Positions 62,640-64,000 of a stretch of 64,000 nucleotides of DNA are shown here, in pieces (within the stretch, counting starts at the first letter, position 1; each line of letters opens with the position of its first letter). The notes beneath the pieces were generated by a model. That model was given only the letters and a program-made list of their open reading frames with translations, was not told the origin of the DNA and made no database searches. Both the position numbers and the translations under genes were made by a program. Origin of the DNA: Euzebyella saccharophila (lineage in GTDB: Bacteria > Bacteroidota > Bacteroidia > Flavobacteriales > Flavobacteriaceae); the NCBI RefSeq assembly GCF_014855495.1, contig NZ_JACYFJ010000001.1, positions 992,001 through 1,056,000 on the forward strand. Reading direction: 5' to 3'.

Positions 62640-63247
62640 TAAAGCGCTTTAAAAGTGAGCTGTAAAGGTAAATTGTTGTGGGTTATTCGAATGGATTTCG
62701 CCAAATTGCCCTCCACATCGCTAAAAATGTGAGCTACTTTTTCTTTGCCATTTTTAGTCCTGCTTATGCTCTTTAATTGGTTTTGTCGAAAGTAAAAATA
62801 ATGTTTTTTGTTTAGGAGCTGTGACTCATAAAGGGTTTGATGCCCTTTTTGGTAGCGCTGTGAGGTTTCTAATTTTTCGGTAACTAAGGCAGTTAGGTCT
62901 TGCTGTAGAATATTCAACAAAATTTTCCGGTCCATATCCTTTAGGATTTTATGAACCGTGAATCTTTGGTCTTTTATTGAAAAATCAAAAATAGTAGTGC
63001 CCATTTCCGTTGTAAAGACCATTCTATGACTTTTCTCTCCAATCTTTTTAACAATGAATAGACCGCCAAAGGAATTTCCAAATGCATCTATGTTCGCCTT
63101 GTAAACATAATCTTTTGAAGTGTCCGAAAAATAAGGGTTAATGATATTCTGCGTTGAGGCAGTAACCTGCGTGAACTGTTGTTTTTTAGGGTAGGAAGCA
63201 CAAGCGGTGAAGAGGATAAACAGAATACTACTGGCTAAAATCCGCAT
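62639..63247 (-). CDS. Cluster lipoprotein, DUF3261-like
   Basis: From ATG at 63247 the protein has a lipoprotein signal (LFTAC) and a body of beta strands (HRMVFTTEMGTTIFDFSIKDQRFTVHKI), which suits a LolB-like or DUF3261 fold. Such a gene accompanies LolA and MMPL in aryl-polyene clusters. It overlaps lolA by 20 nt; a longer frame to 63286 was not used. Confidence 0.7.
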   Translation of the reverse strand: MRILASSILFILFTACASYPKKQQFTQVTASTQNIINPYFSDTSKDYVYKANIDAFGNSFGGLFIVKKIGEKSHRMVFTTEMGTTIFDFSIKDQRFTVHKILKDMDRKILLNILQQDLTALVTEKLETSQRYQKGHQTLYESQLLNKKHYFYFRQNQLKSISRTKNGKEKVAHIFSDVEGNLAKSIRITHNNLPLQLTFKAL

Positions 63248-63884
63248 CTGATAAGGGTTGATTGGTAGTTCTATTAGAAAAGACAATTTGGGTATAATCC
63301 CCGGAGGGCTCTATCATTTTCACTTCTTGCACATTACCTTTTTTGCTAAACCAAATGTGAAAGGCATGAATGAATTCTGATAATTGGGGGTCTTTGGGTA
63401 GAAAGTGGACAAGGTCATTATCATCATCCTTAAAAAATTTCATATCAAATTCATTGGCATTGAACATATCACCTCTTATGCTACTGGCAATAAGGTTGTT
63501 GAGACGTTCAAACAATTTGTTCCCGCCTACATCCAAATTACTCTTGTTGCCATCATCATTAATATAAACGGTCTGGTTCTTGAAAATTATTGAATAAGTG
63601 TAGGGTTGTGTGTATTCCCATTTTACTTGGCCTGGTTCTTTAAATGTTAACTTTCCCTTGGATTCAATATCGTTGGCTAGAAAGTCTATATGCTTATATT
63701 GGGTAAAATCACTCTTTATGGTCTGAGTTTTCCCAGCCAAGGATTTTACCTTGTTCTTTAGATTATTGGCTTCTGTAACACTCATTGGGCTTTGGGTTAT
63801 TCCGTAAAAGGAAAAGCAAAGGCACAAATAGAAAAGGTAGCTTTTGATATTATTTACCGTATTGTTAGTCTTGAACATAGGCAT
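63228..63884 (-). CDS. lolA: LolA-like periplasmic lipid-carrier protein
   Basis: The 218-residue protein has a signal peptide (SYLFYLCLCFSFYGITQ) and the LolA beta-sheet core (SVTEANNLKNKVKSLAGKTQTIKSDFTQYKHIDFL, YTYSIIFKNQTVYINDDG). It would carry a lipid or lipoprotein across the periplasm. The cluster copy probably serves the exported pigment or lipid rather than general lipoproteins. An ATG at 63878 is an alternative start. Confidence 0.85.
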   Translation of the reverse strand: MPMFKTNNTVNNIKSYLFYLCLCFSFYGITQSPMSVTEANNLKNKVKSLAGKTQTIKSDFTQYKHIDFLANDIESKGKLTFKEPGQVKWEYTQPYTYSIIFKNQTVYINDDGNKSNLDVGGNKLFERLNNLIASSIRGDMFNANEFDMKFFKDDDNDLVHFLPKDPQLSEFIHAFHIWFSKKGNVQEVKMIEPSGDYTQIVFSNRTTNQPLSDADFSQ

Positions 63885-64000
63885 TGATTCCTAGCAATTG
63901 ATCCACAGGAACAGATTGCAGATTTTTCTGCTGTAAAAATACCAATAACCGTTCCAAAACAGCTACTGATTTATCGCTTGTATCATGGAGTAAAATTACA
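63865..64000 (-). CDS. Polysaccharide-deacetylase-like enzyme, C-terminal end only
   Basis: The window ends inside this gene; its stop is at 63865. The visible C-terminus reads VILLHDTSDKSVAVLERLL, the last motif of NodB-type deacetylases (the loop with a conserved His). It overlaps lolA by 20 nt, so it is the next member of the operon. Confidence 0.55.
   Translation of the reverse strand, partial: VILLHDTSDKSVAVLERLLVFLQQKNLQSVPVDQLLGINAYVQD

Noticed and set aside
1-64000. CRISPR arrays or cas genes, insertion sequences, rRNA genes
   Set aside because: I found no regularly spaced repeats, transposase genes or rRNA signatures. The 11- and 12-bp repeats are too short and too close for a CRISPR array.

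Overview
The window looks like the chromosome of a Flavobacteriaceae member, perhaps a marine Zobellia/Maribacter/Arenibacter-like bacterium. The grounds are the TAnnTTTG -7 promoter boxes, a sulfatase and a GH43 enzyme, SusC-era style lipoproteins and TonB receptor, and a flexirubin/aryl-polyene type lipid-pigment cluster. No database search was run, so the genus is only a guess.

Layout. (1) 1-10334: chromosomal genes. These are a D-amino-acid type cassette (fold-III PLP enzyme, RidA, GntP permease), an esterase, a sulfatase, a metallophosphoesterase, a GAF-domain protein and a DUF58 protein. (2) 10469-10542: an intact tRNA-Asp(GTC). (3) 10497-39244: a 28.7 kb genomic island bounded by a 47 bp direct repeat of the 3' part of tRNA-Asp. 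(4) 39247-51.4 kb: chromosome again, with an RluA-type pseudouridine synthase, a frameshifted tandem GH43 enzyme, an NtrC-type two-component pair, a GreA/Rnk-like factor, a universal stress protein and a TPR histidine kinase/LuxR pair. (5) 51.6-64 kb: ssb, then a compact minus-strand operon (C45 hydrolase, JmjC-like cupin, phytoene-desaturase-like oxidoreductase, MMPL exporter fused to an acyltransferase, GT2-DUF2062, FabZ-like dehydratase, LolA, lipoproteins, polysaccharide deacetylase). This operon looks like the export and modification half of a flexirubin/aryl-polyene biosynthetic cluster that continues beyond the window.

The island is the main discovery. It carries mobilization genes (MobC and a decayed MobA/VirD2-type relaxase) and a tyrosine integrase with a one-base frameshift. 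It has no type IV secretion genes, so it is an integrative mobilizable element rather than a conjugative one. Its cargo is a complete clade II (Sec/lipoprotein) nitrous oxide reductase operon: cytochrome c, fasciclin lipoprotein, nosZ, a membrane protein, nosL, a flavin-binding protein, a cupin, nosD, nosF, nosY and a 12-TM heme-copper-oxidase/NnrS-like protein. A divergent Rrf2 regulator with three cysteines stands at the head of the operon, next to an Fnr-like palindrome. Beside it is a likely copper-supply module (TonB receptor, CxxxC protein, Met/His-rich lipoprotein), and after that a TetR-controlled TolC-HlyD-ABC exporter. The reading is that N2O respiration and the copper supply it needs were acquired together as a mobile package, and that the package has since lost much of its mobility.

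The island's ends carry the same TTGCACG motif in pairs with an 11 bp period, which fits arm-type integrase sites. Four tandem hairpins sit directly upstream of mobC. Three genes in the window (relaxase, integrase, GH43) are split by single-base indels. The relaxase also has two in-frame stops. Some of these may be sequencing errors.
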